Source of the DNA: Shewanella electrica
Lineage (GTDB): Bacteria > Pseudomonadota > Gammaproteobacteria > Enterobacterales > Shewanellaceae
NCBI RefSeq assembly: GCF_022321485.1
Contig: NZ_JAKOGG010000021.1
Location: 1-64,000 of the forward strand
DNA: 64,000 bases
Reading direction: 5' to 3'
Positions 43,552 through 52,862 of this stretch are shown here, piece by piece (the stretch's first letter is position 1; every line of letters begins with the position of its first letter). The position numbers were made by a program, and so were the translations under genes. Under the pieces are notes generated by a model. That model saw only the letters and a program-made list of their open reading frames with translations, was not told the DNA's origin and ran no database searches.

Positions 43552-44529
43552 ATGGATCTTAACCAGCTCAAGATTTTTGCTAAGGTGGTCGAACAGCATT
43601 CCTTCACGGGTGCAGCAAAGTTACTCGGCCTGACCAAAACCACGGTAAGCCGTAAGGTAAGCGATTTAGAAACTCGAGTGGGCGTGCAACTGCTCACGCG
43701 CACCACACGCAAGGTCAATCCAACACCGCAAGGTTTTGCTTTTTACCAAAATATTGCTAATGCTTTCAATGATATGAAAGTTGCCGAGCAGCAGTTGCAA
43801 GCCGAACAATATTTAGAAACAGGCACTATCAAGCTGGTATTGCCGTATGAGCTAAATCAGATTTTTTCCAGCGCGGTGTTCTCATCATTTATTCAAGCGC
43901 ATCCCGATATTAACCTTGATATCGCCTTTGCCAATAAAGGCGCTAGCAGTGTGATGGATGAGGATGCTGAATTGGCCTTTCACTTTGACGAGCACCAAGC
44001 ACCGCAGATTGAAACCACTAAACTGCTCAATTTTAGCTGCCGCTTAGCAGCCAGCCCGCAATATATTGCCCGCCACGGTATGCCGCTGACGCCGGAAGCG
44101 CTGAATCGTCATCACTACATTGATTGTTCTGCCTATGATGAAAACACCAAAGGCCAACTAAACATGTTTGATGGTCACAGCTGGTTAACGCTGACGCCCA
44201 AAGTACGCCTGACCATGGACAGCTTTATGCTGGCGAAGGAACTCGCAGTGAGTGGCCTCGGCATTACCGCCTTACCCGAAGAGCTGGCAGAAGAGGAAGT
44301 GGCACAAGGTCGCTTAGTCACGGTGTTAGATGACTATCCGATGCGTAACCATGTGCTTTATATGTCGTACTTACGTCAAAGCCCAATGCCAAGCCGAACG
44401 CTGCTGTTTATTCGTCATGTGTATGATCAGCTCAATCTCAGCTTTGCCAACGAAGTGTTAGAAATCCCGGCAGCAGTGGCGATGCAATCTGCCTTTGCAC
44501 CGCAACGAGCCGAGCGTTTAGCAGGATAA
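43552..44529 (+). CDS. LysR-family transcriptional regulator
   Basis: This protein of about 325 residues starts at MDLNQLKIFAKVVEQHSFTGAAKLLGLTKTTVSRKV, the standard LysR helix-turn-helix. GGGAG lies 5 bases before this ATG, so an apparent 51-residue extension upstream is discarded. A substrate-binding domain of the DsdA/AaeR-like group follows. No divergent target gene is apparent, because yegD lies in the same direction. The ligand is unknown. Confidence 0.9.
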   Translation: MDLNQLKIFAKVVEQHSFTGAAKLLGLTKTTVSRKVSDLETRVGVQLLTRTTRKVNPTPQGFAFYQNIANAFNDMKVAEQQLQAEQYLETGTIKLVLPYELNQIFSSAVFSSFIQAHPDINLDIAFANKGASSVMDEDAELAFHFDEHQAPQIETTKLLNFSCRLAASPQYIARHGMPLTPEALNRHHYIDCSAYDENTKGQLNMFDGHSWLTLTPKVRLTMDSFMLAKELAVSGLGITALPEELAEEEVAQGRLVTVLDDYPMRNHVLYMSYLRQSPMPSRTLLFIRHVYDQLNLSFANEVLEIPAAVAMQSAFAPQRAERLAG

Positions 44530-44618
44530 GCCACCGGCGGTAAGCTGCCGCCGGTAACCCTTCACATTGTGCTGTGTGAATAGACAGCAGCCGAGTTGCT
44601 ATTGCTCACTCGCACAGC

Positions 44619-46172
44619 TCAAGCTTCAGTGGCGGCCTGATTCAGCCCTGCCTCAATAGTCAGCTGCTTGCGGCCATGTTCTTTACTTTGATACAACAAC
44701 TCATCCGCACGTTTAAAGGCAGTATCAAAGCTTTCATCTTGGCAGCGCCACAGTGATATGCCGCCAGAGAGCGAAATAGCTTGCTGGTTAAAGCCTAGCA
44801 ATCGCGTTTCGAGGATCTGCGCCAACGCCGTGACATCTGCGTGCTCATCGGTCACCTTAACCATCACCAAAAACTCTTCCCCACCTACCCGCAGCAACAG
44901 GTCATCTTTGTTGTGCTTAAAGTTACTCTTGAGGTAATTGGCAGTGTGCACCAATACGGTGTCACCGAACTCATGACCATAAGTGTCATTGAGCCGCTTG
45001 AAATGATCGAGGTCGATCAACGCCATCAAAAACTGGCTATCGCTATTGCTGTATTGCTTTACCACGTTGTTCAATGCGGTGCGATTATGCAGCCCCGTCA
45101 AACTATCACGAGTGTAATTACCTTCGTAAAACTGAATTAAATCAAACAGTTTTTCATCACGCACGCCCACTCTAAATTCAGCATTTTGGCCTTTCTGCGC
45201 GCCTAGCAGGCGATAAACCGCTTCGTGGCGCTGCTGGGTGACTTTAATAAAACGCAAATCTTCAGCATAGGGTTCACACACAATACCGCGCTCGGTATAA
45301 CAGGTGAGTTTGGCCTCATGAGCATCAAAGTCGGAGCAGTAACCCAAATTGACACTGTCTTGATCAAAGGCAAAAGTCGCAAAACCGGATGCGCGCACAT
45401 GTTGCAGCGCCGCCCGGCGCCAGTAACGCTGACTAAGCGCATTTGCTTGTACCCGCCACAGTGCCACAATCAGCAGCAGTATTGGTAACAGATAAACGCT
45501 GACAGTTATCACCGAGTAAGTGAGCTTTCTTTGACTCAGTTGATCTAAATAGTCACTGATGTAGGTGTCATCTTCGACCGGGGTGGCCGATAGATAAAAC
45601 GGATTAAACTTGGGTCCCGGTGTAAACTCCGGCAGCATGCTGTTTTTCACGTACAGCTTGCGCACAATGCCTTGGTTATGAAAATAGAAATCTGGATCTT
45701 TCAGTAAAAATTCGGTGTACTTTTCTTTATTGCCAAAGTTAATCGGGAAGCTAGAGCTACTCATCAACAGATGTTCGTTATCAGGCCGTTCGACAAATTC
45801 ATAAGCGATATAAAAACCATCCAGCAAGCCGGCACCACGCAACGTCTGTAGCCCCAATAGATTCAGGCACAGGTGTTCCACCATGTCGCGGTTACCTAAT
45901 TGATCAAACTGACCTTCATTACGTAAACGAGTGCTATTTTCAATCAATGAACAGTAACCATCCAGATTCATATTGATACTGACATCGACCGAATCGCGAA
46001 ATTGCAGAATATCTAATGTTTGTATAATCAGCACTTTCTTGTGCAGTTGAGTGCTGGTGTCCTTTAAGTCTGCTCTGGCTTGCCAGTAAAAAGTGATATG
46101 CAGTAGCAACACCACCACAAATACCACCAGCAAAAGTAGTAGCTTATTTTTCCCTAAAATCAGCTGTTGCAT
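44619..46172 (-). CDS. Membrane diguanylate cyclase (GGDEF)
   Basis: This protein of about 517 residues starts at MQQLILGKNKLLLL, with AAGGAACAAGG in front of it. It has a membrane helix (about 8-28), a periplasmic sensor region, a second helix (about 220-242), a linker and a GGDEF domain. The active-site loop is RVGGEEF. The inhibitory I-site position four residues before the conserved Asp is Asn rather than Arg, so product inhibition may be lost. It should make cyclic di-GMP in response to an external cue. It is the second gene after an EAL-like gene, 36 bases away. Confidence 0.9.
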   Translation of the reverse strand: MQQLILGKNKLLLLLVVFVVVLLLHITFYWQARADLKDTSTQLHKKVLIIQTLDILQFRDSVDVSINMNLDGYCSLIENSTRLRNEGQFDQLGNRDMVEHLCLNLLGLQTLRGAGLLDGFYIAYEFVERPDNEHLLMSSSSFPINFGNKEKYTEFLLKDPDFYFHNQGIVRKLYVKNSMLPEFTPGPKFNPFYLSATPVEDDTYISDYLDQLSQRKLTYSVITVSVYLLPILLLIVALWRVQANALSQRYWRRAALQHVRASGFATFAFDQDSVNLGYCSDFDAHEAKLTCYTERGIVCEPYAEDLRFIKVTQQRHEAVYRLLGAQKGQNAEFRVGVRDEKLFDLIQFYEGNYTRDSLTGLHNRTALNNVVKQYSNSDSQFLMALIDLDHFKRLNDTYGHEFGDTVLVHTANYLKSNFKHNKDDLLLRVGGEEFLVMVKVTDEHADVTALAQILETRLLGFNQQAISLSGGISLWRCQDESFDTAFKRADELLYQSKEHGRKQLTIEAGLNQAATEA

Positions 46173-46208
46173 CCTTGTTCCTTTAACCACTTTGGTCTCC
46201 ATATAACT

Positions 46209-46925
46209 TTAGTTAATAGATTCAGGACGGTGAAATAAATATCCCTGCAAATAGAAATTCATCAGCAGGGGTTCACATTTCAGTAGAAATTTAAATTCGT
46301 GCTGTGTCTCAATATTCTCAATCACTAATTCTTGATGCGGCCATTTAGCACGGAGGTGAATAAAGTCACTCAGTTGCTGCAACTGCGTAGCGCTAGCAGG
46401 ACGAATCACTTTGACGATGTCGAAAATACGCGGGTCAAGCAATGTATCTTCCGCGGCGGCACCATAAATATCGTAGTCATCCAACGCCACTTTGACCTGC
46501 GCCGTTTTTAAGGTCAGCAACCCTTGGTAACTGCGAATACAACTGCCACAACGCATACGCTCAGTGACTTCCACCACCAACTCACAGCCATAATGTACGG
46601 CGCGCTGGTTTAGTAGAATGATTTTGGCCAAACTCAGTTGATCACATAGCGTTTCCTGCTCGATGTTGATAAACACCCGCGACAACGATTGCGTTTGTAT
46701 TCTCTGCTCCGCGGTATAAAGCAGATCATCCAAATAGATAGGATGAGAAAAGTACAATGGGCAATCTTTAAGTAGCTTGGCGGTACTGCATGAGCGCCCA
46801 TCAAACAGAATTTCCTCCGCTACCGGCAACATACATTCGTTATAGATTTTCTGAGATTTGAAACTGGCATCGCCTTGGCGTAACTCCGCCCCGTTCCAGT
46901 TGCTGATGACATGACAAGTCGACAT
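46209..46925 (-). CDS. Degenerate EAL-domain protein
   Basis: This protein of about 238 residues starts at MSTCHVISNWNG; GAGGAA precedes this ATG, and a TTG start 69 bases upstream is less likely. It keeps EAL-fold landmarks: INIEQETL, VVEVTER, KVALDDYD, FDIVKVIRP, IENIETQHE and LQGYLFHRP. The first EAL motif is replaced (ILFDGRSCS), and the loop Glu of AEGVE is changed to IENIE. Phosphodiesterase activity is doubtful. It may bind cyclic di-GMP or regulate the cyclase encoded next. Confidence 0.78.
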   Translation of the reverse strand: MSTCHVISNWNGAELRQGDASFKSQKIYNECMLPVAEEILFDGRSCSTAKLLKDCPLYFSHPIYLDDLLYTAEQRIQTQSLSRVFINIEQETLCDQLSLAKIILLNQRAVHYGCELVVEVTERMRCGSCIRSYQGLLTLKTAQVKVALDDYDIYGAAAEDTLLDPRIFDIVKVIRPASATQLQQLSDFIHLRAKWPHQELVIENIETQHEFKFLLKCEPLLMNFYLQGYLFHRPESIN

Positions 46926-47218
46926 GAGGTATTCCTCGAAAATAGTGGTTAGCTCTCCCTTGTACAGTGGCAGTTCCTTGGCTGGCTTGAACAACAGTCA
47001 CCGCTAGGCCGCGTTAACTCACGACACATGAAAGTGACTCAAAGCTTAATTTGCCGATAATTTAGGCAAAACTCTGCCATCATAGAACGGCATCTTGGAT
47101 TTTTTTGCGCGGCGATTTGCCTAGCTGGTGGCGCCAGTGACAACTAAAAATGAGATGAGAAGCAATGTGGCTACGGTAGCAAACGGTCATTATCACTAAT
47201 AACTAGCCTCAGCGGTGT

Positions 47219-48160
47219 ATGGATATGGACTTCTCGGCACAGATAAAAGCTTTTCGGCAACAGCACGAACTCAGTCAAGACGCGCTGGCACAATTACTAG
47301 CAGCCAAGGTCAGTGGTAAACAAACCATCGACACCGGCACCATTAGCCGCTGGGAACGGCAGAGTAATGCCCCATCACTGCGTAATCAGCTTTATCTACT
47401 GCGCAAACTCGGTATCAAAGCGACCACTGCAAATTTGCACTCCCAACGCAGCGACAGCCACGCCATCGAGCTGCTGCAAGCGCGTTATCAACGTTTTGCT
47501 GGATTGGCGGATAAACCTTATCGTCATTATAATCCCGCCTTTAGTTATCAGATATTGCAGGGCGTGGAGCATTTTCTGGCTGAGCCACAATTGCAAGGCT
47601 TTAACCTGCGCACCTTAGGTTTTAATGTCTCAACGGCACCACTCGCACCGCAGCTCGCCGAAGTGCGAGATCTGCAGGTTTACACTTTGTTGTTCTATCA
47701 CCAACAGCAACTGGTGAGTCACCTCGCCTATGCCATCGGCAATACTCACGACATGGCACAACTACTGGCACAACATTATCAAAGTGAACTGCCACCGCTG
47801 CTGCAAAGCGAGCCAAACGGCAAGCTATTAATCAACTTCAGCGCCTATGCCAGTGATTTTGCCATTTACTTATTTAGCGCCAAGCACTTGCTAACGCGGA
47901 TAGCTGCCGATTGCAGTATTGATTGGTACTTAGCTCACAGCTATATCAACGAGGATTGGCTAGTACAAAAAGGCCTAGGTGCACAGATTCTATTGCGCGG
48001 CCAACCACTAAGTAGCGGCGGCATTCGCATCGGCAAAGGCCGCTTTAAAGCACTACTTTATGCCACCGATGCCTGCAGCTTACTGGCATCGCCGCTATCA
48101 ACTATCGACGCCAATGCCATCGCCACTTATGGTGTGCTACATCCCCACGCTGGGGGTTGA
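47219..48160 (+). CDS. XRE-type helix-turn-helix protein with unknown C-terminal domain
   Basis: This 313-residue protein has a Cro/C1 helix-turn-helix at residues 6-70 (FRQQHELSQDALAQLLAAKV, TGTISRWERQSNAPS). The remaining 240 residues form a domain I do not recognise (LGFNVSTAPLAPQLAEVRDLQVYTL, INEDWLVQKGLGAQILLRG). The latter resembles the core of acyltransferase-like or ligand-sensing folds but is not assignable. It stands alone between the EAL-GGDEF operon and the DUF3302 group and could regulate either. Confidence 0.75.
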   Translation: MDMDFSAQIKAFRQQHELSQDALAQLLAAKVSGKQTIDTGTISRWERQSNAPSLRNQLYLLRKLGIKATTANLHSQRSDSHAIELLQARYQRFAGLADKPYRHYNPAFSYQILQGVEHFLAEPQLQGFNLRTLGFNVSTAPLAPQLAEVRDLQVYTLLFYHQQQLVSHLAYAIGNTHDMAQLLAQHYQSELPPLLQSEPNGKLLINFSAYASDFAIYLFSAKHLLTRIAADCSIDWYLAHSYINEDWLVQKGLGAQILLRGQPLSSGGIRIGKGRFKALLYATDACSLLASPLSTIDANAIATYGVLHPHAGG

Positions 48161-48247
48161 CCCACAACCTCCGCAGTATGACCTATACTCAAAAATGTAA
48201 TTAAACCGTAAATTTTGTGTGACAAATATCGCTACTATATCTGCTTG

Positions 48248-48294
48248 AATAATGTACATTATTGACGGTAGTTGAGAGGCAGTTGCTACCGTCA
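48248..48294 (+). promoter_or_regulatory. 16-bp palindrome followed by a 9-bp hairpin
   Basis: AATAATGTACATTATT (48248-48263) is a perfect palindrome. TGACGGTAG (48263-48271) and CTACCGTCA (48286-48294) then form a perfect 9-bp stem. Both lie in the 158 bases upstream of the DUF3302 gene. The palindrome is a candidate operator; the stem may be the terminator of the XRE gene or a leader structure. Confidence 0.5.
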
Positions 48295-48318
48295 AGTCAT
48301 TGCTTAAAAGGACTTAAT

Positions 48319-48708
48319 ATGTTTTTGGATTACTTTGCCTTGTGCATGCTAGTGTTCGTCAGTTTGACTATCTTTTACGGCATTATCGCCATTCACGACA
48401 TCCCCTACGAAATAGCCAAAAAGCGCAATCACCCGCACCAAGATGCCATCCATGCCGCCGGCTGGGTCAGCTTATTTACGCTGCATGCGTTATGGCCGTT
48501 TTTGTGGATTTGGGCCACCTTGTGGCGTGATGACCGCGGTTGGGGTTTCGCGAAGCTCGAGGAAGAACATCAAGATAACCTGCATAAAATCTCGTTGTTA
48601 GCCGAAAAAGTCAGCCAGTTAGAAGCACAACTACAACAACTGACGCCAGCCAAAACCGTGGCGGTAACACCACCAGCCGCCGCCCCTAACAACGACATTA
48701 CAGAATAA
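48319..48708 (+). CDS. DUF3302 (YiaW-like) inner-membrane protein
   Basis: This protein of about 129 residues starts at MFLDYFALCMLVFVSL, with AAGGAC 6 bases before the ATG; a longer upstream frame is rejected. It has two membrane helices (about 5-25 and 47-70) around IHDIPYEIAKKRNHPHQDAI. A coiled-coil tail (about 85-110; LHKISLLAEKVSQLEAQLQQL) and a Pro/Ala-rich end follow. E. coli YiaW has the same partner, an HlyD-type YiaV. The role is unknown, probably assembly or modulation of the transport complex. Confidence 0.87.
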   Translation: MFLDYFALCMLVFVSLTIFYGIIAIHDIPYEIAKKRNHPHQDAIHAAGWVSLFTLHALWPFLWIWATLWRDDRGWGFAKLEEEHQDNLHKISLLAEKVSQLEAQLQQLTPAKTVAVTPPAAAPNNDITE

Positions 48709-48738
48709 CGCGCTCACTCTATTTGCGGGGAACCAAAC

Positions 48739-49869
48739 ATGGACATGTTGCTGATTCTTTCATACACCGCCATTTGCGTGGCTATTTTTAAGATTTTCAA
48801 AATCCCACTAAATAAGTGGTCGATTCCGACCGCGGTACTTGGCGGGATCGTGCTGATTGGCGCGCTGATCTTACTGATGAACTATAACCATCCGTTTACG
48901 GCGACTGGCGCCCAAATTTATACCACCACGCCAATTATGCCCGGTGTACGTGGCCGCGTGACCGAGGTTGACGCCGTGCCTAACACCATGATGCGTAAAG
49001 GGGATTTGTTGTTCAAAATTGACGATACGCCATTTAAGGCAGAAGTCGTCCGCCTGCAAGCGGCACTGGCCAAAGCGATGCAAGAGAGTCTGCGGCTCGA
49101 CGCCACCTATGTGCAGGCACAATCCAATACCGAGAAATTCCAAGCCGATAAAGATCGCACCGAACGGGAATACCAGCGCTATAAAAAAGGCTACGAAAGT
49201 GGTGCGTTTACCGAGCAACAGATGGACACCGCCAGACAAAACTTCAAAGCTGCGCAAGCAGCGCTCAAAGCCGCAATAGCGCAAGAAGAAGCAACCCGCT
49301 TAGCGAAAGAATCGGAGTTTGAAGGTGAAAACACTGACGTAGCCACCACCAAAGCCCAACTCGCCAGTGCCGAATTTAATTTAGAACAAGCCACCGTTAG
49401 AGCGCCAACCGATGGCTATGTTACCCAAGTGGCATTGCGCCCAGGCGCGATGGCAGTGCCGTTACCGCTGGCACCAGTGATGACCTTCGTGCATGCCGAA
49501 CCGCGTACCTACGTCGGTGCCTTTAGACAAAACTCCCTGATGCGCTTACAACCTGGCAACGAAGCGGAATTTCTGTTTCGCTCCATCCCCGGCAGAGTGT
49601 TTAAAGGCCATGTGGTAGAAATTTTACCGGCAATTGCCGAAAGCCAAATTCAAGCCGGTGGCCGCTTACTGGGCACTCAAGCGTTAGTCACTTCCGGCCA
49701 AGTGTTCGTCAAACTGAAAATTGACGACAACTTAGATGAATACCATCTGCCGATGGGCACCAATGTTGAGATCGCTGTTTACTCGCATCATTTCGAACAC
49801 GTATCGGTGATGCGTAAGGTGCTGATCCGCATGAAAAGCTGGCAAAACTATCTCTACTTAGATCATTAA
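48739..49869 (+). CDS. HlyD-family membrane fusion protein (YiaV-like)
   Basis: This 376-residue protein has two N-terminal hydrophobic segments (about 2-17 and 28-47). Lipoyl-like halves (PGVRGRVTEVDAVPNTMMRKGDLLFKID and RAPTDGYVTQVALRPGAMAVPL) flank a long helical hairpin (about 100-205), and a barrel domain follows. GGGGAA precedes the ATG. It follows the DUF3302 gene by 30 bases. No transporter or outer-membrane factor gene is adjacent. Confidence 0.88.
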   Translation: MDMLLILSYTAICVAIFKIFKIPLNKWSIPTAVLGGIVLIGALILLMNYNHPFTATGAQIYTTTPIMPGVRGRVTEVDAVPNTMMRKGDLLFKIDDTPFKAEVVRLQAALAKAMQESLRLDATYVQAQSNTEKFQADKDRTEREYQRYKKGYESGAFTEQQMDTARQNFKAAQAALKAAIAQEEATRLAKESEFEGENTDVATTKAQLASAEFNLEQATVRAPTDGYVTQVALRPGAMAVPLPLAPVMTFVHAEPRTYVGAFRQNSLMRLQPGNEAEFLFRSIPGRVFKGHVVEILPAIAESQIQAGGRLLGTQALVTSGQVFVKLKIDDNLDEYHLPMGTNVEIAVYSHHFEHVSVMRKVLIRMKSWQNYLYLDH

Positions 49870-49885
49870 TCCACACGAGACATCA

Positions 49886-49921
49886 GCTCGACGTGCAATG
49901 TCACTCTTTTGCACGTCGAGC
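49886..49921. promoter_or_regulatory. Perfect 12-bp inverted repeat
   Basis: GCTCGACGTGCA (49886-49897) is perfectly inverted at 49910-49921 around a 12-base loop. It lies 16 bases after the HlyD-type stop and 53 bases before the DUF481 start. No T tract follows. It may be a processing or attenuation hairpin separating the two genes. Confidence 0.5.
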
Positions 49922-49974
49922 GTACTATTGCCATCACCATCCATGGCAATATCGCTTTATAGGACATAGAGGTC

Positions 49975-51096
49975 ATGACGATGAAAAACATCCATTACAC
50001 TATGCCAGTATTTAACGTTGTTGCAGGCATTTTCGCTCTGGGGCTGTTCACTCCGCCCGTGTTAAGCCAACCGCTCGAACCCGAGCAACTAGCCCAAGAA
50101 ACCGCCGCGGTGGTGCGAGATACCGATAAATTTGATTGGGTGAGGTTAACCTCGGGCGAATGGCTCAAAGGCGAGATTATTGCTATATACGACAACGAAT
50201 TAGAGTTTGATAGCGATGTACTCGACACCCTAATGATCGACATGGACGATGTGCATACTCTGCTATCCCATAAAAAGCAGAGTGTCAGATTTAACGACGG
50301 CAGCGTGTTATATGGCAACATCAAATACAGCGCTGCTGGCGTCAGCGTTGATGATGGCGCGCCGCGCCCGACCAGCAGTTTAGTCTCCATTGCACCGGCG
50401 GCAGAGAGCTTGCTGACGGCGTGGGATATCAAGCTTGGCGCAGGGATCAACATCAGCCGCGGCAATACCGAGAAAACCGAATATTCTGGCACCTTGGATG
50501 TAAAACGGCGTACCGCGTCTAGTCGTATTTTGGCCGACGCCCTGCTCAACCGTGAGAAAAACGATGGCGAAACCACGGAGCAAAATATTCGTGCGCACGG
50601 TACGTTTGACTGGTTCTATACCAACCACCTCTACTTTCGGCCGATATTTTTTGAATACTATCGCGACCCGTTCCAAAACATCGGCGGTAAATACACCCTA
50701 GGTGCCGGGGTCGGTTACTACTTCTTTGATACTGATAAGTTTTCTTGGGATTTAGCCGCCGGTCCAGCGTTCCAACATACCCGCTTTGATAATGTCGCCG
50801 AAGGTGAGAGTAGCAGTAACTCTTCTACCTCGGTTTACTTAGCTTCCACCATGGAATATGAGTTCTCTTCCGCTATCGATTTGAGCTTTGATTACCGCTA
50901 CACCGTGGCACAAACCGCTGCCGGTGGCGATGCGCAGTACGCCAAGTTTAGTAGCGAATTTGAAGTGACTGATGACATCGACTTTGATGTGTCATTTGTG
51001 TGGGAGCATTTGGCGTCACCAGTAGCGGATAACCAAGGTGAAGTGCCAGAGAAGAGCGATTATCGCACCATTATTTCTCTGGAGATTGAGCTGTAA
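49975..51096 (+). CDS. DUF481 outer-membrane protein
   Basis: This 373-residue protein has a signal peptide (ending near VLS-QPL). A small SH3-like beta region (about 55-125; RLTSGEWLKGEIIAIYDNELEF, VRFNDGSVLYGNI) precedes a C-terminal DUF481 beta-barrel (about 140-373; LGAGINISRGNTEKTEYSGTLDVKRR, with alternating aromatic strands and a terminal L). E. coli YdiY is related. GAGG precedes two possible ATGs, 6 bases apart. The role in the envelope is unknown. Confidence 0.88.
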   Translation: MTMKNIHYTMPVFNVVAGIFALGLFTPPVLSQPLEPEQLAQETAAVVRDTDKFDWVRLTSGEWLKGEIIAIYDNELEFDSDVLDTLMIDMDDVHTLLSHKKQSVRFNDGSVLYGNIKYSAAGVSVDDGAPRPTSSLVSIAPAAESLLTAWDIKLGAGINISRGNTEKTEYSGTLDVKRRTASSRILADALLNREKNDGETTEQNIRAHGTFDWFYTNHLYFRPIFFEYYRDPFQNIGGKYTLGAGVGYYFFDTDKFSWDLAAGPAFQHTRFDNVAEGESSSNSSTSVYLASTMEYEFSSAIDLSFDYRYTVAQTAAGGDAQYAKFSSEFEVTDDIDFDVSFVWEHLASPVADNQGEVPEKSDYRTIISLEIEL

Positions 51097-51126
51097 AGCC
51101 TGCTGCCATAGGGTCTTCAACCATTA

Positions 51127-51162
51127 AAAAGCGGCAGTTGCCCATAGACATCCGCCGCTTTT
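51127..51162. terminator. Bidirectional terminator
   Basis: AAAAGCGGC (51127-51135) pairs with GCCGCTTTT (51154-51162). A/T runs lie on both sides of the stem. It separates the convergent DUF481 and META-domain genes. Confidence 0.82.
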
Positions 51163-51175
51163 ATGTCATACGCGC

Positions 51176-51919
51176 TTACATTGCCTGTTTGGTGCAACTG
51201 AACTTACGGTCATTTAAGCTAAATGCCGCTTCAGCGCCTTTATTCCAAAAGGTAATGTTTTTGCCTAAATACTTGGCGCCAGTGGCGTTAGCCATGCGTT
51301 GATTCCAAAAGGACATCTCTTGACCAACATATAAAGTACCGGACTCTGACGGTGTTCTCAGCAATACCGCTGAGTTTTTGTCGTTGGATAACATGATGGT
51401 TTCTGGCCCAAGAAACTTCATCGAAATCGCGCCGATGGTTTCACAGTTAAATACAGCACTCGTTGCTGCGCTGGCATCGGCAGGCTTACCGGGTTGGATT
51501 TGGCGTTTCATTTCCATCAAGGTTAAGCGCGCCTTATTGTCTGCATCGTAAAACACCAGCTTAGCTTCTGCGGTAATGTCGTAACGGATAACCGCATTTA
51601 ATGCCGCAAGGAATTTCTGCTCTTGGTCGCCCAATGCTGGCACACAAGCGCGGCGCGTTGAAACAACACCAGCAACAGCAAACTTACCGTTAGCACTGCT
51701 GTAAGTGCCGCTGTATTGATTGCAGCCAGCCGAGCCAGAGATACGGCCCGAGGCATCAAACTGCATCGTCACCTTGCTATTATCAATCACCCCTTGCTGA
51801 TTAATATCTTCCACTCGCCAGATACCCGCTAACTTAGGCGGAGCATTTACTGGTGCTTGCTGAGTGGCACAACCCACAAAAGCGGTCACCGCCGCCAGCA
51901 GTATAAGTACACGTCGCAT
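51176..51919 (-). CDS. META/HslJ-like lipoprotein with MliC-type C-terminus
   Basis: This 247-residue protein has a lipobox (AFVGC, Cys17). A META (DUF306) domain covers about 30-135 (LAGIWRVEDINQQGV, GSAGCNQYSGTYSS, RRACVPALGDQEQKFLAAL). A second domain (about 155-247; AVFNCETIGAISMKFLG, YVGQEMSFWNQ, FSCTKQAM) resembles MliC, the C-type lysozyme inhibitor, with its two cysteines. HslJ homologues occur in stress tolerance; MliC protects against lysozyme. AAGGAAAG precedes the ATG. Confidence 0.87.
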   Translation of the reverse strand: MRRVLILLAAVTAFVGCATQQAPVNAPPKLAGIWRVEDINQQGVIDNSKVTMQFDASGRISGSAGCNQYSGTYSSANGKFAVAGVVSTRRACVPALGDQEQKFLAALNAVIRYDITAEAKLVFYDADNKARLTLMEMKRQIQPGKPADASAATSAVFNCETIGAISMKFLGPETIMLSNDKNSAVLLRTPSESGTLYVGQEMSFWNQRMANATGAKYLGKNITFWNKGAEAAFSLNDRKFSCTKQAM

Positions 51920-52100
51920 AATCTTTCCTTAGTGCAGAGTTGCAATAATATTCCCTAAACAGCTGATAAGCTCATTACCAAATGAAGCGGCTAAATACTA
52001 AATAACAAGCAGTTAGCCGACATTTACCTGTTCTAGCTTAGTACATCATTTAACCAGCAACCAGCGAATCACTAGCATAACTCGACTAACATCACGGCCG

Positions 52101-52641
52101 TCACAACCCTAGCAAATCCGCCTCGGCTTGGCAGTCTCCTGCGGGGCGATATCGTTTGGTCTTCAATGCCAATAATTCTGCTTTGGCCGCTTGCACATCT
52201 GCCACAAACTGCGCATTGGCATGCAAACGTGCCACTGTGCTGGCGCCGATCACTCGGCCTTGCACCACATCGCTATGCCAGTGCACATTGCACACGTTGC
52301 GACTTTCACCAAAGGCCAGCCCCCGCTTAATCACGGCATTACTGTATTCGGGCGCAACTTCACTGAGCACCAAGGCCCACGCCCAGCCAACCCATCAAAT
52401 GCAAGGTATCGTTGTTGATGGTGACGTGGGCGGCATAACTGTCGTCGGCGATATGACGAATATTTTGAAAGCGGTTTAACGGGGTATCGGTCTCAACCGC
52501 CGTTTCGTAGAAAAACTTGTAGGCTTCATCTATGGAATAACCATAAATGTAGGCATCTTGCGCTAATTTATCGGGAATGGGTTTAGCAAACGCTACTTGG
52601 CTAAGCGCCAAAGCAGCAAGAGGTAACCATGTTATCTTCAT
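52101..52641 (-). pseudogene. Chimeric remnant: DUF1254 5' part joined to acid phosphatase 3' part
   Basis: The 5' part (52641 down to about 52385) encodes a signal peptide (MKITWLPLAALALSQVAFA) and a DUF1254 start (DAYIYGYSIDEAYKFFYE, NRFQNIRHIADDSYAAHVTI, NNDTLHL). At that point the frame runs out after GWLGVGLGAQ. The 3' part, in another frame, reads WAWALVLSEVAPE and GESRNVCNVHWHSDV, the C-terminal signature of class A acid phosphatases. The phosphatase motif PSGH is missing. The simplest reading is a deletion fusing two genes out of frame. AAAAGGAC still precedes the start. Confidence 0.75.
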
Positions 52642-52862
52642 CGGAAAAGTCCTTTTCAGTGCCAGCGCAACCATTTGCGTGGCGCAGCGAATCCAACGCT
52701 GTTTACCGTGATTGATACCACGGAACGACATTCAACTGGGTAAGCGAACGTACTGCTCAAATTCTAGTTTACACCAAGTAATAGCGCTTAAAATGATGAG
52801 CCATCGTGCCAATAACGCGTCTCTGACAATGAGTTATGTTGAGTAATTATGCTCACCCTCGA

